Both the position numbers and the translations under genes were made by a program. The notes under the pieces were generated by a model. The model was given only the letters and a program-made list of their open reading frames with translations, ran no database searches and was not told where the DNA came from. Positions 27,835 through 39,000 of a DNA stretch of 56,698 nt are shown piece by piece (within the stretch, counting starts at the first letter, position 1; each line of letters begins with the position of its first letter). Origin of the DNA: Acidobacteriota bacterium (GTDB lineage Bacteria; Acidobacteriota; Thermoanaerobaculia; Gp7-AA8); assembly GCA_016184115.1 (NCBI GenBank), contig JACPDH010000085.1:1-56698 (forward strand), written 5' to 3'.

Positions 27835-29733
27835 ATGAAACGCCGCATCATCGGCACCGCCGGGCACATCGACCATGGAAAGACCTCGCTCGTCCGCGCC
27901 ATAACCGGAATCGACTGTGACCGCCTCCCCGAGGAAAAGCGGCGCGGCATCACGATCGATCTCGGTTTCGCCCACTGGAGCGAAGGCGGGATGCAGATCG
28001 GCTTCATCGACGTTCCCGGCCACGAGAAGTTCGTGAAACACATGCTCGCCGGCGTCGGTGGGATCGACTGCGCGCTCCTCGTCATCGCGGCCGACGAGTC
28101 GGTCATGCCGCAGACGCGGGAGCATCTCGCGATCTGCCAGCTACTCAGGATTCCCACCGGCGTCATCGCCGTTACGAAATCGGACCTGGTCGAGCGCGAG
28201 CTCCTGGACCTTGTTAGGCTCGAAGCCGAGGAGCTCGCTCGCGGAACGTTCCTCGAAGGAAAGCCTGTCGTCCCGGTCAGCAGCGTGTCAGGGGCGGGGG
28301 TCGACGAACTTCGCGCAGCACTGCTTCGCGAAATCGGCGCCGCTTCCGACCGCGACGCCGGCGCGCGTGCCTTCCGGCTCCCGATCGATCGCATCTTCAC
28401 GATGAAAGGCTTCGGCACAGTCGTCACCGGAACGACCGTGAGCGGCTCGATCGGTCTCGACGAGCCGCTCGAGATCCTGCCGTCAGGCCTCGTGACGCGT
28501 GCACGGCGAATCCAGGTGCATGGCGAGTCGAGGGACGTCGCCGAGGCAGGTGAACGGACTTCGATCAACCTCGCCGACGTCGCCGTCGACGCGCTCGCAC
28601 GCGGCGAGCAGCTCGTCAGGCCCGGCACGTTGCGCGCGAGCCGGCTCGTCACCGTCGAGCTCGAGCTCCTCCCCGAGGCAAAGCCTCTCGCCGACCAGAC
28701 GCGCATCCGATTCCACCATTTCGCTTCGGAGTTGCTCGGCGGCGTACGCATCCTCGCCTCGGAGGCAAGGGAGGTCGCGCCCGGAACGAAGGCGTTCCTC
28801 CAGATCACGCTCGAGTCGCCCGTTTGCGCCGTCGCCGGCGATCGCTTCGTCGTCCGTCGCTATTCGCCTCCGCTTACGATCGGCGGCGGACGCATCGTCG
28901 ACCCGCTGCTGCCTCGGCTCAAGCGCGGCACGAGGCCCGAGCTTCTGACGACGCTTGCTGACGGCACTCCGACAGAGAGACTGCGACTCCTCGCGAAGTT
29001 AGGCGGTATCGAAGGAACCTCACTCGACGACCTCGCAACGCGCTGGGGCATGCCCCGCGCGAGAGTGATGAGTGCGCTCGGGAACGGCGCGTCAGAAGAG
29101 CTCCTCGTTGTCGGCGATGGGAGCGTGCTACGCTGGGTCCACGCAGAACACGTCGCTACCCTTCGGCGCAACGCGATGGAGTACCTCTCCTCGTATTTCG
29201 TCCAGAACCGGACGGCCGCCGCGCTTCCGAAGGGTGAGCTATTGCAGCGAATCCTCCCGCGTGGCGTCGACTCCGCGATCGCCACATTCGCGCTCGCCGA
29301 CCTTCAACGCGAGAAGATCATCGTGGTCGAGGGCGACCAGGTCGATGTCCCGGGTCGCTCGAAACGCCTCTCGGGCGTCGAGGGAGATCTCGCGCGCACC
29401 ATCGAGGCGCGCTTTCTCGAAGGAGGACTCAAACCGCCTCCTGTCTCGGAGTTGATCCAGACGATCAACCAGAAGAACAAGGTGATCGAAGGGGTCGTCG
29501 GCTATCTCGTCAAGACAGGCGCTCTCGTCCGGATTGCGGAGACGGTTCTGATTCACAAGGACGCCGTTGCCGCAGCGAGGACCGAGCTCGCCAGGCACAA
29601 GGGAGAGACGATCGACGTCGGCTGGTTCAAGGAGAAGTTCGACCTGTCGCGCAAGATCGCAATCCCCCTGCTCGAGCACTTCGACAAAATCGGCGCGACG
29701 AAGCGTCAGGGCGACTCGAGACTGGTGTTGTAG
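27835..29733 (+). CDS. selB: Selenocysteine-specific elongation factor SelB
   Basis: 632-residue translational GTPase that delivers Sec-tRNA to UGA codons marked by a SECIS element. Motifs: G1 GTAGHIDHGKTSLV, switch GITIDLGFAHW, G3 DVPGHEKF, G4 TKSD, and G5 region PVSSVSG. Domains II and III follow. The C-terminal third has the winged-helix repeats that bind SECIS RNA (ERLRLLAKLGGIEGTSLDDLATRWGM..., GETIDVGWFKEKFDLSRKIAIPLLEHFDKIG). The ATG at 27835 is where the GTPase domain begins; the open frame extends upstream only through the pyrimidine tract. selA, selD and tRNA-Sec are not in the window, and I noticed no gene with an obvious in-frame TGA. Confidence 0.95.
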   Translation: MKRRIIGTAGHIDHGKTSLVRAITGIDCDRLPEEKRRGITIDLGFAHWSEGGMQIGFIDVPGHEKFVKHMLAGVGGIDCALLVIAADESVMPQTREHLAICQLLRIPTGVIAVTKSDLVERELLDLVRLEAEELARGTFLEGKPVVPVSSVSGAGVDELRAALLREIGAASDRDAGARAFRLPIDRIFTMKGFGTVVTGTTVSGSIGLDEPLEILPSGLVTRARRIQVHGESRDVAEAGERTSINLADVAVDALARGEQLVRPGTLRASRLVTVELELLPEAKPLADQTRIRFHHFASELLGGVRILASEAREVAPGTKAFLQITLESPVCAVAGDRFVVRRYSPPLTIGGGRIVDPLLPRLKRGTRPELLTTLADGTPTERLRLLAKLGGIEGTSLDDLATRWGMPRARVMSALGNGASEELLVVGDGSVLRWVHAEHVATLRRNAMEYLSSYFVQNRTAAALPKGELLQRILPRGVDSAIATFALADLQREKIIVVEGDQVDVPGRSKRLSGVEGDLARTIEARFLEGGLKPPPVSELIQTINQKNKVIEGVVGYLVKTGALVRIAETVLIHKDAVAAARTELARHKGETIDVGWFKEKFDLSRKIAIPLLEHFDKIGATKRQGDSRLVL

Positions 29734-29764
29734 CGTTCGTGGCGATCGGAAGCAGTTGCGACCG

Positions 29765-30262
29765 CTACTTCCACCAGCTGATCTTGCCCGCCACCGCATT
29801 CCAGTAGAGGTGGTACTTCACGCATTCGCCACCAATGTCGATCTCGTTGCACGTCGCCGACTGCACGAAGCCTTCCGGATTCTCGCCGAGCATGTCCGCA
29901 GGGTTGTAGTCCATGCTTCCAATGAAGATCTTGGGAGTCTTCCCGCAGAGCGCGTCCTCGTCGCTCGTGCCGATAGGGAAATCGACGGCCAGAGGAGCCG
30001 TTCCCAGCGACAGGGGGCCGGTGATGACGGCGATGTAGAAGCGGTTCCCCGCCCGACCACTGACGACGAAGTCCTCCTGCCCGTCGCAGTTGAACTCGAG
30101 GGCTTCGATCGCCTTCCCGTTCCATTTGATGTCGGCGCCGAGCGACTGCACTCGCGCAAGAACGTCTTTTCGCGAGCCGGAATCGACCGCAGCATCCGCA
30201 AATGGAGCAGCGACGACGGTCGCGGTGCAAAAGGCGATCGAGGCGAGCAGTGTCTTGTTCAT
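29765..30262 (-). CDS. Secreted hypothetical protein
   Basis: 165 residues with a clear signal peptide (MNKTLLASIAFCTATVVAAPFADA). The mature part has four Cys and FG-GAP-like short repeats only in outline (CDGQEDFVVSGRAGNRFYIAVI). I recognise no family. It ends in GKISWWK. Convergent with selB, with 31 bases between the stop codons. No strong promoter seen upstream. Confidence 0.7.
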   Translation of the reverse strand: MNKTLLASIAFCTATVVAAPFADAAVDSGSRKDVLARVQSLGADIKWNGKAIEALEFNCDGQEDFVVSGRAGNRFYIAVITGPLSLGTAPLAVDFPIGTSDEDALCGKTPKIFIGSMDYNPADMLGENPEGFVQSATCNEIDIGGECVKYHLYWNAVAGKISWWK

Positions 30263-30421
30263 CGGCGAATAGGCTCCAAAATCGTCACGGTCTTGTGAAC
30301 TGGTCGGGGGAAATGATAGCGGACAGAGCGAGAAAGTCCATGAATCCGACGATTTCGCACTCCAAAAGGTTTCGCCGGGGCGCAAACTGGCCTCGTTTCA
30401 CGGTCTCAGCGACCTTCGCGA

Positions 30422-30868
30422 TCAGCCCGGGACCGAGGCCTCGACGAGCTGGGCGAGCAGCACGAGCGATTCCTGCCAACCGAGGTAACAGGCCTCGGCC
30501 GGAATCGCCTCCGGGATTCCTTCCTGCACCACGCTCAACTCGGTGCCGCAGAATACCGCCTTTAACGAGATCGTCGTGACCATTTCTCCCGGCAGATTCG
30601 GGTCGTCGAAGCTGTCCGTGTGACGGATGCGTTCGTTAGGCACAAGCTCGAGGTACTTGCCGCCAAACGAGTGAGAGTTTCCCGACGTGAAGTTCGTGAA
30701 CGACATCCTGTAGCTGCCGCCCACCGCAGCGTTCAACTCGTGGATCGTCCCGGTGAAGCCGTGCGGCGGCAGCCATTTCACCAACGCATAGGGGTCGAGG
30801 AATGCCCGATAGACCCGCTCGGGGGTTGCGCGAAGCACGCGGTGAAGACGAACTGTATTTGTGGGCAT
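30422..30868 (-). CDS. SRPBCC (AHSA1-like) domain protein
   Basis: 148 residues of the START/Bet v1-like fold. RVLRATPERVYRAFLDPYALVKWLPPHGFTG is the typical N-terminus of the Hsp90-activator-homology family. SFGGKYLELVPNERIRHTDSF, MVTTISLKAVFCGTELSVVQEGIP and a C-terminal helix GWQESLVLLAQLVEA complete the cavity fold. Such proteins bind hydrophobic ligands; the ligand here is unknown. Confidence 0.9.
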   Translation of the reverse strand: MPTNTVRLHRVLRATPERVYRAFLDPYALVKWLPPHGFTGTIHELNAAVGGSYRMSFTNFTSGNSHSFGGKYLELVPNERIRHTDSFDDPNLPGEMVTTISLKAVFCGTELSVVQEGIPEAIPAEACYLGWQESLVLLAQLVEASVPG

Positions 30869-31043
30869 GTGAAACTCCCCTTTCCTCTCGTCGCATGTCG
30901 TGTGTCGAGGTACCAGGATAGCATGGGCGACCCCTCCTACCGGATCGGACGCCTAACAGGATCCGCTCGGCACCCGCGCGGCTCCGTCGAGCCCACACGG
31001 CGCACGCGCCCACCGCACAATCATCCTGAAATCGGCGTGCGAC

Positions 31044-33281
31044 TTGCTCCCCGATCCTCTCCGTGCCACTATCTCGAAACTCATGGTCGTGGCTCTTTTG
31101 CTCGTAGCCGTCCTGGCTGCTGCGCCTCAGGCCATGGCAGCGGTCACGGTCACCGTCGACGCGAACGCAAACCGCCACACGATCGACGAGCGCATTTACG
31201 GCGTGGCCTGGGCTGACGCGACCGCGATCTCCGATCTCGAGATTCCGATCAACCGCTGGGGCGGCAATGCGATGAGCCGTTACAACTGGGTTTTCAGCAC
31301 GGCGAATCGCTGCAAGGATTACTACTTCTACAACATCCCTGACGGCGTGTCGTCGGGCGACGGATCGAACGGGAAATCGGCCGATGACTTCATCGGCATG
31401 ACTCGCGCCGCCGGCGCGCAACCGCTCATGACGATCCCAATGCTCTCTCTACTGCCGAAGGATCGCACAAAGCGCTGTTCCTACCCGCAAGGCCTTTACG
31501 CAAACCAGGAGGATTTCTCGACCTTTGAGCCGGTGACCTGCGGCAACGGCCGCTACGACGACGGTAACGGCATCGTTGGCGACGGCGATCGCATCCTCAC
31601 GACGCCTGACCCGAATGGCATCGCCACAAGCTATTCCGCATCCCATCAAGGCGACTGGGTGCAGCACATGATCGACACCTGGGGAGATGCAACGAGCGGC
31701 GGCATGAAGTACTACGCACTCGACAATGAGCCCGGCCTCTGGAGCTTCGACCATTGGGACGTCCACCCCGACGGTGCGACCTACGACGAGGTGTGGTCGA
31801 AGATGGAGGAGCACGCGGCGCTGATCCGCTCGAAGGATCCGAACGCGATCATCACTGGAGGCGAAGAGTGGGGCTGGTCCGGCTACTTCATGAGCGGTCT
31901 CGACATGGAGAACGGCGACGACGCCGACCGCGACGCACACGGAGGCGTCGAGTGGTACGACTGGATGCTCGATCAATTCAAAGCATACGACGACGCGAAC
32001 GGCACACGCCTCCTCGACATCCTCACCGTTCACATCTATCCCCAGAGCGGCGAGTTTTCCGACGATGTGTCGGCGAGCATGCAGCAGCTGCGCAACCGTT
32101 CGACCCGCTCCCTTTGGGATACGACGTACGTCGACGAATCGTGGATCGGCGGGACGTTTCACGAAGGGAAAGTGCAGCTCATTCCTCGCCTCAAATCGTG
32201 GGCGACGCGCTATCCCGGCACGAAGATCGGCATCACCGAATACAACTGGGGCGCCGAGCAACACATCAACGGCGCGACCGCCCAAGCCGACATCCTCGGC
32301 ATTTTTGGACGCGAAGCCGTCGACCTCGCCACCCGGTGGGAAGTCCCCCCCAACGGCTCGCACGTCTACAACGCCTTCAAGATGTACCGCAACTACGACG
32401 GCGCGCATTCAAAATTCGGCGACGTCAGCGTCAGTGCGAGCGGTCCGAATCCCGACGACGTCGCGGTCTTCGCCGCCCTTCGCTCGACGGACAATGCACT
32501 CACCGTGATGCTCGTTTGCAAGACGGCAGGCGCGTCCACGGCCGCTACCGTGAATCTCGCGAATTTCGCCGCGTCAGGAGATGCCGAGCGCTGGCAGCTC
32601 GGTTCGAGCAACGTCATCTCGCAGCTCGCCGACATCACCGTGAGCTCGTCCTCCATTTCGCTCACGCTCCCCGCGCAGACCGTCACACTCCTGGTGATCC
32701 CGGGCCCGCCAGCGCCCCAGGCACCGACCGGATTCTCGGCTTCGGCGACGAGCACGACACAGGTCGCGGCGACGTGGACTGCGGCCGCCGGTGCCACGCT
32801 CTATGAGGTTTATCGAAGCGCAGGCAACAGCGCGTTCTCTCTCGTGAGCTCGACATCGACGACGTCGTTCAATGACACGAGCCTAACGGCGAATACGACC
32901 TATCTCTATCGACTACGCGCCGTCGCTGGGTCGGCAGCATCACCGTTCACCGCGATCGACCCCGCCACGACGATAATCTTCACGGACGACCCGCTGAACG
33001 TCGGCATGACCGCGAAGGCGGCGCACGTGACGCAGCTCCGCACGGCGGTCAACGCGATGCGCACCGCGGCAGGACTCACGCCGCAGTCGTTTTCCGACCC
33101 GTCCCTCAGTCCCGGATTGGCAATCAAGCGCGCCCACCTCACCGAGCTGCGCACCGCGCTCGACGAAGCTCGCGGCGCGATCGGCATCTCCGCCATGGCA
33201 TACACCGATCCCGTCATCACGTCACAAATCACGCCCATGAAGGCGACGCACATTCGCGACCTTCGCGATGGCGTGAAGTAG
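31044..33281 (+). CDS. Secreted glycoside hydrolase family 44 endoglucanase-like enzyme
   Basis: 745 residues with a signal peptide ending near QAMA. The GH44 catalytic domain covers about residues 35-555: RWGGNAMSRYNWVFSTANRC, proposed acid/base E229 in ALDNEPGLW, EEWGWSGYF, and nucleophile E399 in GITEYNWG. An Fn3 domain (about 560-640) and a C-terminal region of two or three repeats (KAAHVTQLRTAVNAMR, KRAHLTELRTALDEAR, KATHIRDLRDGVK) follow, a kind of tail common in secreted Acidobacteriota proteins. GH44 enzymes cut beta-1,4 glucans and xyloglucan. The start is uncertain: TTG 31044 gives a charged n-region; ATG 31083 gives a shorter signal without one. Confidence 0.9.
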   Translation: MLPDPLRATISKLMVVALLLVAVLAAAPQAMAAVTVTVDANANRHTIDERIYGVAWADATAISDLEIPINRWGGNAMSRYNWVFSTANRCKDYYFYNIPDGVSSGDGSNGKSADDFIGMTRAAGAQPLMTIPMLSLLPKDRTKRCSYPQGLYANQEDFSTFEPVTCGNGRYDDGNGIVGDGDRILTTPDPNGIATSYSASHQGDWVQHMIDTWGDATSGGMKYYALDNEPGLWSFDHWDVHPDGATYDEVWSKMEEHAALIRSKDPNAIITGGEEWGWSGYFMSGLDMENGDDADRDAHGGVEWYDWMLDQFKAYDDANGTRLLDILTVHIYPQSGEFSDDVSASMQQLRNRSTRSLWDTTYVDESWIGGTFHEGKVQLIPRLKSWATRYPGTKIGITEYNWGAEQHINGATAQADILGIFGREAVDLATRWEVPPNGSHVYNAFKMYRNYDGAHSKFGDVSVSASGPNPDDVAVFAALRSTDNALTVMLVCKTAGASTAATVNLANFAASGDAERWQLGSSNVISQLADITVSSSSISLTLPAQTVTLLVIPGPPAPQAPTGFSASATSTTQVAATWTAAAGATLYEVYRSAGNSAFSLVSSTSTTSFNDTSLTANTTYLYRLRAVAGSAASPFTAIDPATTIIFTDDPLNVGMTAKAAHVTQLRTAVNAMRTAAGLTPQSFSDPSLSPGLAIKRAHLTELRTALDEARGAIGISAMAYTDPVITSQITPMKATHIRDLRDGVK

Positions 33282-33400
33282 CGCCCGCGCAGGTCGAGGT
33301 CTCTCCGCGCCTAACGTTTCAATTCCAAGAGGCGGGAGCGTCGTGAAGACATTGGCTTCCGTCGAGGCGAGTTACGAAAGCCGTTCGCAGCAGGAACTAG

Positions 33401-33470
33401 CCCCCGGGCGGGGGTTTCTGGGTTCGCACCTCATCGTTCAGCGTTCTCACTTCGGCCTCTTTCCCGTAAC
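33401..33470. repeat. Second copy of the CCCCGGGCGGGGGTTTC repeat
   Basis: The central CCCCGGGCGGGGGTTTC word and the following heptamer-like arm (GTTCAGCGTTCTCACTTCGG) match the core and right half of the palindrome at 27370-27484. The left half is degenerate or missing. It ends at the stop codon of the minus-strand gene at 33470. Confidence 0.7.
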
Positions 33471-34561
33471 TAATGCCCATTGGGTTTGACCCGCAGGACG
33501 AGCGGCATTGGCCGATCGGGCGCTGCGGTCGCGATCTCGCGATTGAAACGCAGCGTCGTGCCGTCGAACGTCCAACCGCCATCGCTACAGCGCGAGCTCG
33601 TCTCGATCGCCTTCCCCTCGCGTACACGCAACGCATTCGCCGTCGCCTCTCGTTCGGCGCGGTATCGGAACGCGCGGCGCCAGACGGATGACAGGTCGGT
33701 CCCCAGGTCATTCATCGGCGTCGTCACTTCGCAACGGGTCTCGTTGAACAGCGCTTCGGCGATCCGGCGATCTCGCTCGACCGACGCCGCGAGCCACTTC
33801 GTCGGTAACATCCGCTCGCTACCCTCGCAGTACGAGGCGGCCTGATGTTGAAACCCTTCGAGCAACGGGCGAAGATCGTCTCGCTCCTGCAGCTCGGCGT
33901 ACCATGCGGGCGCGGGTAGCGGCATCTTCCATGCGACCGCGTTGATCATCCGCACGATCGAGAACGCGGCGGTCCGCGCCATCATCTGCGGCTGGCCGTC
34001 CAGTGAGCGCGCGAGATTCCACGCGGCGTGCAGGTCGTCCCACCCCGCCGCATCGTTTGCGCGCGCCTTCGTCAACGCACTTGCGACGAGCGCCCGCGCC
34101 GCCATCATCTGCACCGCGCGCATCGCAGACGTCTGGCTGTCGCCAAGCCCTTCGCGTCGCTCCCATACGATTTGCTCGTGCAGCAACAGGTCGCGGATCC
34201 CAGCGATGTCGGAGAGCGTCGGCGGTTCCCCGATACTCAGCTCGCCCCGCGCGATCTCGCGCCATACGAACTCGCCGGCGTCGTCGTTCTTCGGCAGCGC
34301 GTTGACGAGCGCAGTCAGCTTGATCGACGCGTCATTCGCCGGCTGTGACGGATATCGGCCGGCAACGGTGTCGAGCGGCCCCATCCCTCCCGGCCACGGC
34401 CGTGCGGCCGAAGTCGTCACGGCCTCCCCCGCCCAGAACCATGAGACGGCTTGGGTGCCCAGCCAGAAGACGAGCCAGACGCCGAGCGCGAACGCGACGA
34501 TCACGACGAGTACTTTCTTCAGCACTGCGTTCGTGACTCTACCTCGTTCGCTTCGCAACAT
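33470..34561 (-). CDS. Hypothetical membrane-anchored protein
   Basis: 363 residues. One N-terminal membrane segment ([23 protein letters not shown]) is followed by a mostly helical periplasmic or exported domain of about 310 residues with several Trp and a few Cys. A Thr/Ser/Pro-rich stalk follows the anchor. I recognise no family. Tetratricopeptide-like helix spacing is possible ([33 protein letters not shown]) but not certain. Transcribed divergently from the RND operon. Confidence 0.75.
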   Translation of the reverse strand: MLRSERGRVTNAVLKKVLVVIVAFALGVWLVFWLGTQAVSWFWAGEAVTTSAARPWPGGMGPLDTVAGRYPSQPANDASIKLTALVNALPKNDDAGEFVWREIARGELSIGEPPTLSDIAGIRDLLLHEQIVWERREGLGDSQTSAMRAVQMMAARALVASALTKARANDAAGWDDLHAAWNLARSLDGQPQMMARTAAFSIVRMINAVAWKMPLPAPAWYAELQERDDLRPLLEGFQHQAASYCEGSERMLPTKWLAASVERDRRIAEALFNETRCEVTTPMNDLGTDLSSVWRRAFRYRAEREATANALRVREGKAIETSSRCSDGGWTFDGTTLRFNREIATAAPDRPMPLVLRVKPNGH

Positions 34562-34938
34562 TGATCAGCACCGAGGCAGCGTCGGGCGTTCGGGAGCTGT
34601 CGTTTCGCGGCACGGTTCCTCCACTCGAAGTCACCGCATGATGCCCCGATCAACCGATCGTGTCGAGACAACGAAAGTCTCGCCGGTTAGACGCGGCCTC
34701 TGCACATCAGGTCTCGATGCCGAATGCCCGGCGTTGCTCTGTCCACAATAGGTGGAATCCCGCACGCCTCAACCCCAAAAACCGGCGAAGAATGGCTTGT
34801 TTTCCGGTTCGAAAGGACGGAAATCGCGGACGCGCCGTACAATCGAGCCACACCACAGACGCCGGATCGCTTCGTCACCCCCTTCACAAAGTTCAAGACG
34901 AACTCGTGTCCGCGTGTCACCGAATCGAGGTACCTCGC
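34562..34938. promoter_or_regulatory. Divergent promoter region upstream of the RND operon
   Basis: 377 bases between divergent genes. A TACAAT box lies near 34837-34842 on the plus strand without a convincing -35 hexamer. An imperfect AAAACCGG/CCGGTT inverted pair sits near 34775-34810 and could be an operator. No repressor gene is adjacent and no coding frame is credible. Confidence 0.35.
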
Positions 34939-36060
34939 ATGAAACGTCGGATGCTCATCATGGTGGTCTGCGTCATCGTGTTTCTCACGATCGTCGGAGG
35001 CATGAAGTCTCTCCAAATCCGCGCCGCGATGGCGGGCCAGTCCTTTCAACCTCCTCCAGAGGCCGTCACGTCGGTTGTCGCGAGGGAACAGCAGTGGGAG
35101 CAGACCCTTGCGATCATCGGCTCGGTCGAATCAGTTCAAGGCGTGACGGTGAGTGCCGACCTGCCTGGCGTTGTAAGAAGCATCGATTTCGAGTCGGGCC
35201 GCAGAGTCTCGAAAGGCGAGATTCTCGTACAACTCGACACGAGCCAGGAGCAGGCGCAGCTCGCAGCTGCCGAGGCGCGGTTGAACCTCGCCAGGGTCGA
35301 CCTCGCACGCTACAAGGAGCTGAGCGAACTGGAGGTCGCGCCGAGGTCCGCGTATGACCATGCTGCCGCGGAAGCGAAGCAGGCCGAAGCGCTCGTCGGT
35401 GAGATTCGCGCGACGATTGGTCGCAAAGTCATTCGCGCGCCGTTCTCGGGCGTTCTCGGAATCCGCCAGGTCAATCTCGGTCAATACCTCGAGGGCGGTG
35501 CGGAGATCGTGCAGTTGCAGTCGCTCGACCCGATCTACGTGAACTTCGCGGTACCTCAGCAGGAAGTCAGCCGGCTGCACCTTGGCGATGACGTGCGAAT
35601 CACCGCCGAGGGAACGGCGATTCAGCGATCGGGCGAGGTGACAGCGATCGATTCGAAGATCGATGAATCGACGCGAAACGTGCAGGTGCAGGCGACGTTA
35701 TCGAATCGTTCCGGCGAGTTGCGACCGGGAATGTTCGTCGAGACTCTGCTCGTCAGCGGCTCGACGCAAGCGGTGATTGCGATCCCCGCGTCGGCAATCA
35801 GCTACGCCCCCTTCGGTGACTCGGTCTTCGTCATCGAGGATATGAAGGACAAAGACGGCAAGGCCTACCGAGGCGTGCGTCAGCAATTCGTGAAACTTGG
35901 CTCCGCGCGCGGCGATCAGATTGCGGTTCTGTCGGGGATCAAACCGGGCGAAGAAGTGGTCAGCGCGGGCGCGTTCAAGCTGCGGAATGGCGCCGCAGTG
36001 AAGGTCGACAACTCTGTGCAGCCGCCTAACGACCTCGCCCCGAAGCCGGAGAACAGCTGA
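34939..36060 (+). CDS. RND efflux periplasmic adaptor subunit
   Basis: 373-residue membrane fusion protein of the AcrA/MexA type. TM anchor MLIMVVCVIVFLTIVGGM, lipoyl halves GVVRSIDFESGRRVSKGEILVQLDTSQEQAQL and APFSGVLGIRQVNLGQYLEGG joined by a short coiled coil, then a beta-barrel (VNFAVPQQEVSRLHLGDDVRIT) and a membrane-proximal domain ending VVSAGAFKLRNGAAVKVD. GAGG lies 8 bases before the ATG at 34939. Its stop overlaps the pump start by one base (TGATG), so the two are translationally coupled. No TolC-type outer membrane gene is in the operon. Confidence 0.95.
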   Translation: MKRRMLIMVVCVIVFLTIVGGMKSLQIRAAMAGQSFQPPPEAVTSVVAREQQWEQTLAIIGSVESVQGVTVSADLPGVVRSIDFESGRRVSKGEILVQLDTSQEQAQLAAAEARLNLARVDLARYKELSELEVAPRSAYDHAAAEAKQAEALVGEIRATIGRKVIRAPFSGVLGIRQVNLGQYLEGGAEIVQLQSLDPIYVNFAVPQQEVSRLHLGDDVRITAEGTAIQRSGEVTAIDSKIDESTRNVQVQATLSNRSGELRPGMFVETLLVSGSTQAVIAIPASAISYAPFGDSVFVIEDMKDKDGKAYRGVRQQFVKLGSARGDQIAVLSGIKPGEEVVSAGAFKLRNGAAVKVDNSVQPPNDLAPKPENS

Positions 36061-39000
36061 TGAGATTCACTGATCTCTTCATCCGGCGGCCGGTCCTCGC
36101 GACGGTCGTCAACCTCGTGATCCTCATCGCGGGGTTGCAGGCAGTTCGTTCGCTGAGTGTTCGGCAATTCCCACGCAGCGACACGGCGAACGTCGTCGTC
36201 ACGACCTCGTACGTCGGCGCGAGCGCGGACCTCGTGCGCGGGTTCATTACGACGCCGCTCGAGCGCGTGATCGCAAGCGCCGACGGCATCGAGTATCTCG
36301 AATCGTCGAGCACGCAGGGAGTCAGTACGATCACGGTGCACCTGAAGCTCAACTACGACACGAACGCCGCCCTCACGCAGATTCAGTCGAAGGTCGCGCA
36401 GGTGCGCAACCAGCTCCCTCCGGAGGCTGAGGCGCCCATCATCGATCTGCAGCCGGCGGACGCGCAGATCGCCGCTGCCTATCTCGGCTTCTCGTCGTCG
36501 GATCTCGACCAGAATCAAATCACCGACTACATCGTGCGCGTGGTTCAGCCACGGCTTAGCGCGATCGACGGCGTCCAGAAGGCGGAGATCTTCGGCGATC
36601 GCACGTTCGCGATGCGCGTCTGGCTCGACCCCGGCAAGATGGCCGCCCTCGGAGTCTCTCCCTCCCAGGTTGGGGACGCTCTCCGACAGAACAACTACCT
36701 CTCGGCACTCGGCCGTACCAAGGGAACGATGACCTCGGTCAACCTGGTGGCGAACACGAATCTGGAAACGACCGAAGAGTTCAAGAAACTCGTGGTTAAG
36801 GAGGACGGAGGCGCCGTCGTGCGCCTGGGCGACCTCGCCGACGTCGTCCTTGGGGCCGAAACCTACGAGCAGGAGGTCCGATTCAACGGCGAGTCCGCCG
36901 TGTTCATCGCAGTCTTCGTTCTCCCGACCGCAAATACGCTCGAAGTGATGGAGCGTGTGCGGGAGGCGATGCCGGAGATCCAGGCCCAGTTGCCCGCAGG
37001 AATGAAGGCCGGCGTTCCCTATGACTCCTCGGCGTACATTCAAGACTCGATCAACGAAGTGCTGAAGACGCTCGCCGAGACGCTTCTCATCGTTATACTC
37101 GTGATCTTCCTGTTCCTGGGATCGGCGCGAGGCGTGCTCATCCCGATCGTGGCGATTCCGATCTCGCTCATCGGCGCGGTGATGCTGATGCTCGTGTTCG
37201 GGTTCACGATCAACCTATTGACGCTTCTCGCGATCGTCCTCTCCGTCGGTCTCGTCGTCGACGACGCGATCGTCATGGTGGAGAACATCGAACGGCATCT
37301 CCACATGGGGAAGTCGCCATTTGATGCCGCGATCGATGCGGCACGAGAGCTGGTCGCGCCGATCATCGCGATGACAATCACGCTGGCGTCCGTGTATACG
37401 CCGGTCGCGCTCCAGGGAGGCCTCACAGGATCACTATTCCGCGAGTTCGCATTCACGCTCGCAGGGTCCGTGATCATCTCCGGCATCGTGGCGCTCACGC
37501 TCTCGCCAATGATGGGCTCGAAGCTGCTGCGCGCGGGAGACACGGACAAGGGTTTCGCAGGCTGGGTCAATCACCGGTTCGACAAGCTACGCATTCGCTA
37601 CACGGGATCACTGAGCCGGTCGCTCGACTACCGGCCGGTGACCCTGACGCTCTGGGCCATCGTCGTCGCGCTCATCGTCCCGTTCTACATGTTCTCGCAG
37701 AAAGAGCTCGCACCGACGGAAGACCAGAGCTTTTTCTTCTGCTTCATTCAATCGTCAGCGAACTCCACTCTCGATCAAACGAGGCTCTTCGCCTCCCAGG
37801 TCGACAAGGCGTTCCTCTCCCTGCCTGAGACAGCGGGAACGTTTCAGGTGATCTTCCCGACGTTCGGCTTCGGCGGCATGGTGACCAAGCCATTCGAGGA
37901 GCGCGAGCGCGGGATCGAGGAGATCATGCAGGCGGCGTCGGAGAAGACGAGCGCGATTCCGGGGATTCGAGTGGTTCCGATCATTCCCCCGGCGCTACCG
38001 GGAGGTGGGGGTGGGTTTCCGGTCGACTTCGCGATTCTCTCGACGGCCGAGCCGGAGCGCCTCGCGGAGCTCGCCGACCAACTCGTCGGCAAGGCGTTCG
38101 AGAGCGGGATGTTCATGTACGCCGACACCGATCTGAAATTCGACCAGCCGCAAACCGAGGTGGTTTTCGATCGGGACAAGGTGCGTTCGTTAGGCGTCGA
38201 CCTCTCGGAGGCGGGGCGCGATCTCTCCGTCCTCATGGGCGGTAACTACGTGAACCGATTCAGCATTCACGGCCGGAGTTACAAGGTGATCCCGCAGGTG
38301 AAGCGGAGCGAGCGCCTAAATGCCGATCAGATGAAGCAAATGTACGTCACGGGCCCGGAAGGCAAGCTCGTGCCGCTTGCGACGTTCGCGACCCTGGAAA
38401 CGACGACGCAGCCCAGGGAGCTGAAACGATTCCAGCAGCTCAACGCGGTTCGCGTTCAGGGTGCGATTCCACCCGGCGTGCCGCTCGACACGGCCCTCAG
38501 GTTTCTGGAAGGCGAAGCAGAGAAGACTCTCCCGCGCGGATTCACCGTCGACTACGCAGGCGAGTCGCGTCAACTGCGCACCGAGGGCGGCAAGTTCCTC
38601 GGCGTCTTTCTCCTCTCGGCGATCATGATCTATCTCGTGCTCGCCGCGCAGTTCGAGAGCTTCCGCGATCCGTTCATCATTCTTGCCGGTTCCGTGCCGC
38701 TCGCGCTCTCCGGTTCGCTTCTCTTTTCGTTCCTCGGTCTCACCTCGATCAACATCTACAGTCAGGTGGGACTGATCACGCTCGTGGGCCTCGTCTCGCG
38801 CAACGGCATCCTGATCGTACAGTTCGCGAACCACCTGCAGGAAACCGGCCTCGAGAAGGTTCGCGCGGTCGTTGAAGCGGCCGGCACGAGGCTGCGGCCG
38901 GTGCTCATGACGACCGCGGCAACCGTGATGGGACACCTGCCGCTCGTCTTCGCGCGTGGCGCCGGCGCAGGCGCGCGAAACAGCATCGGCATCATGCTTG

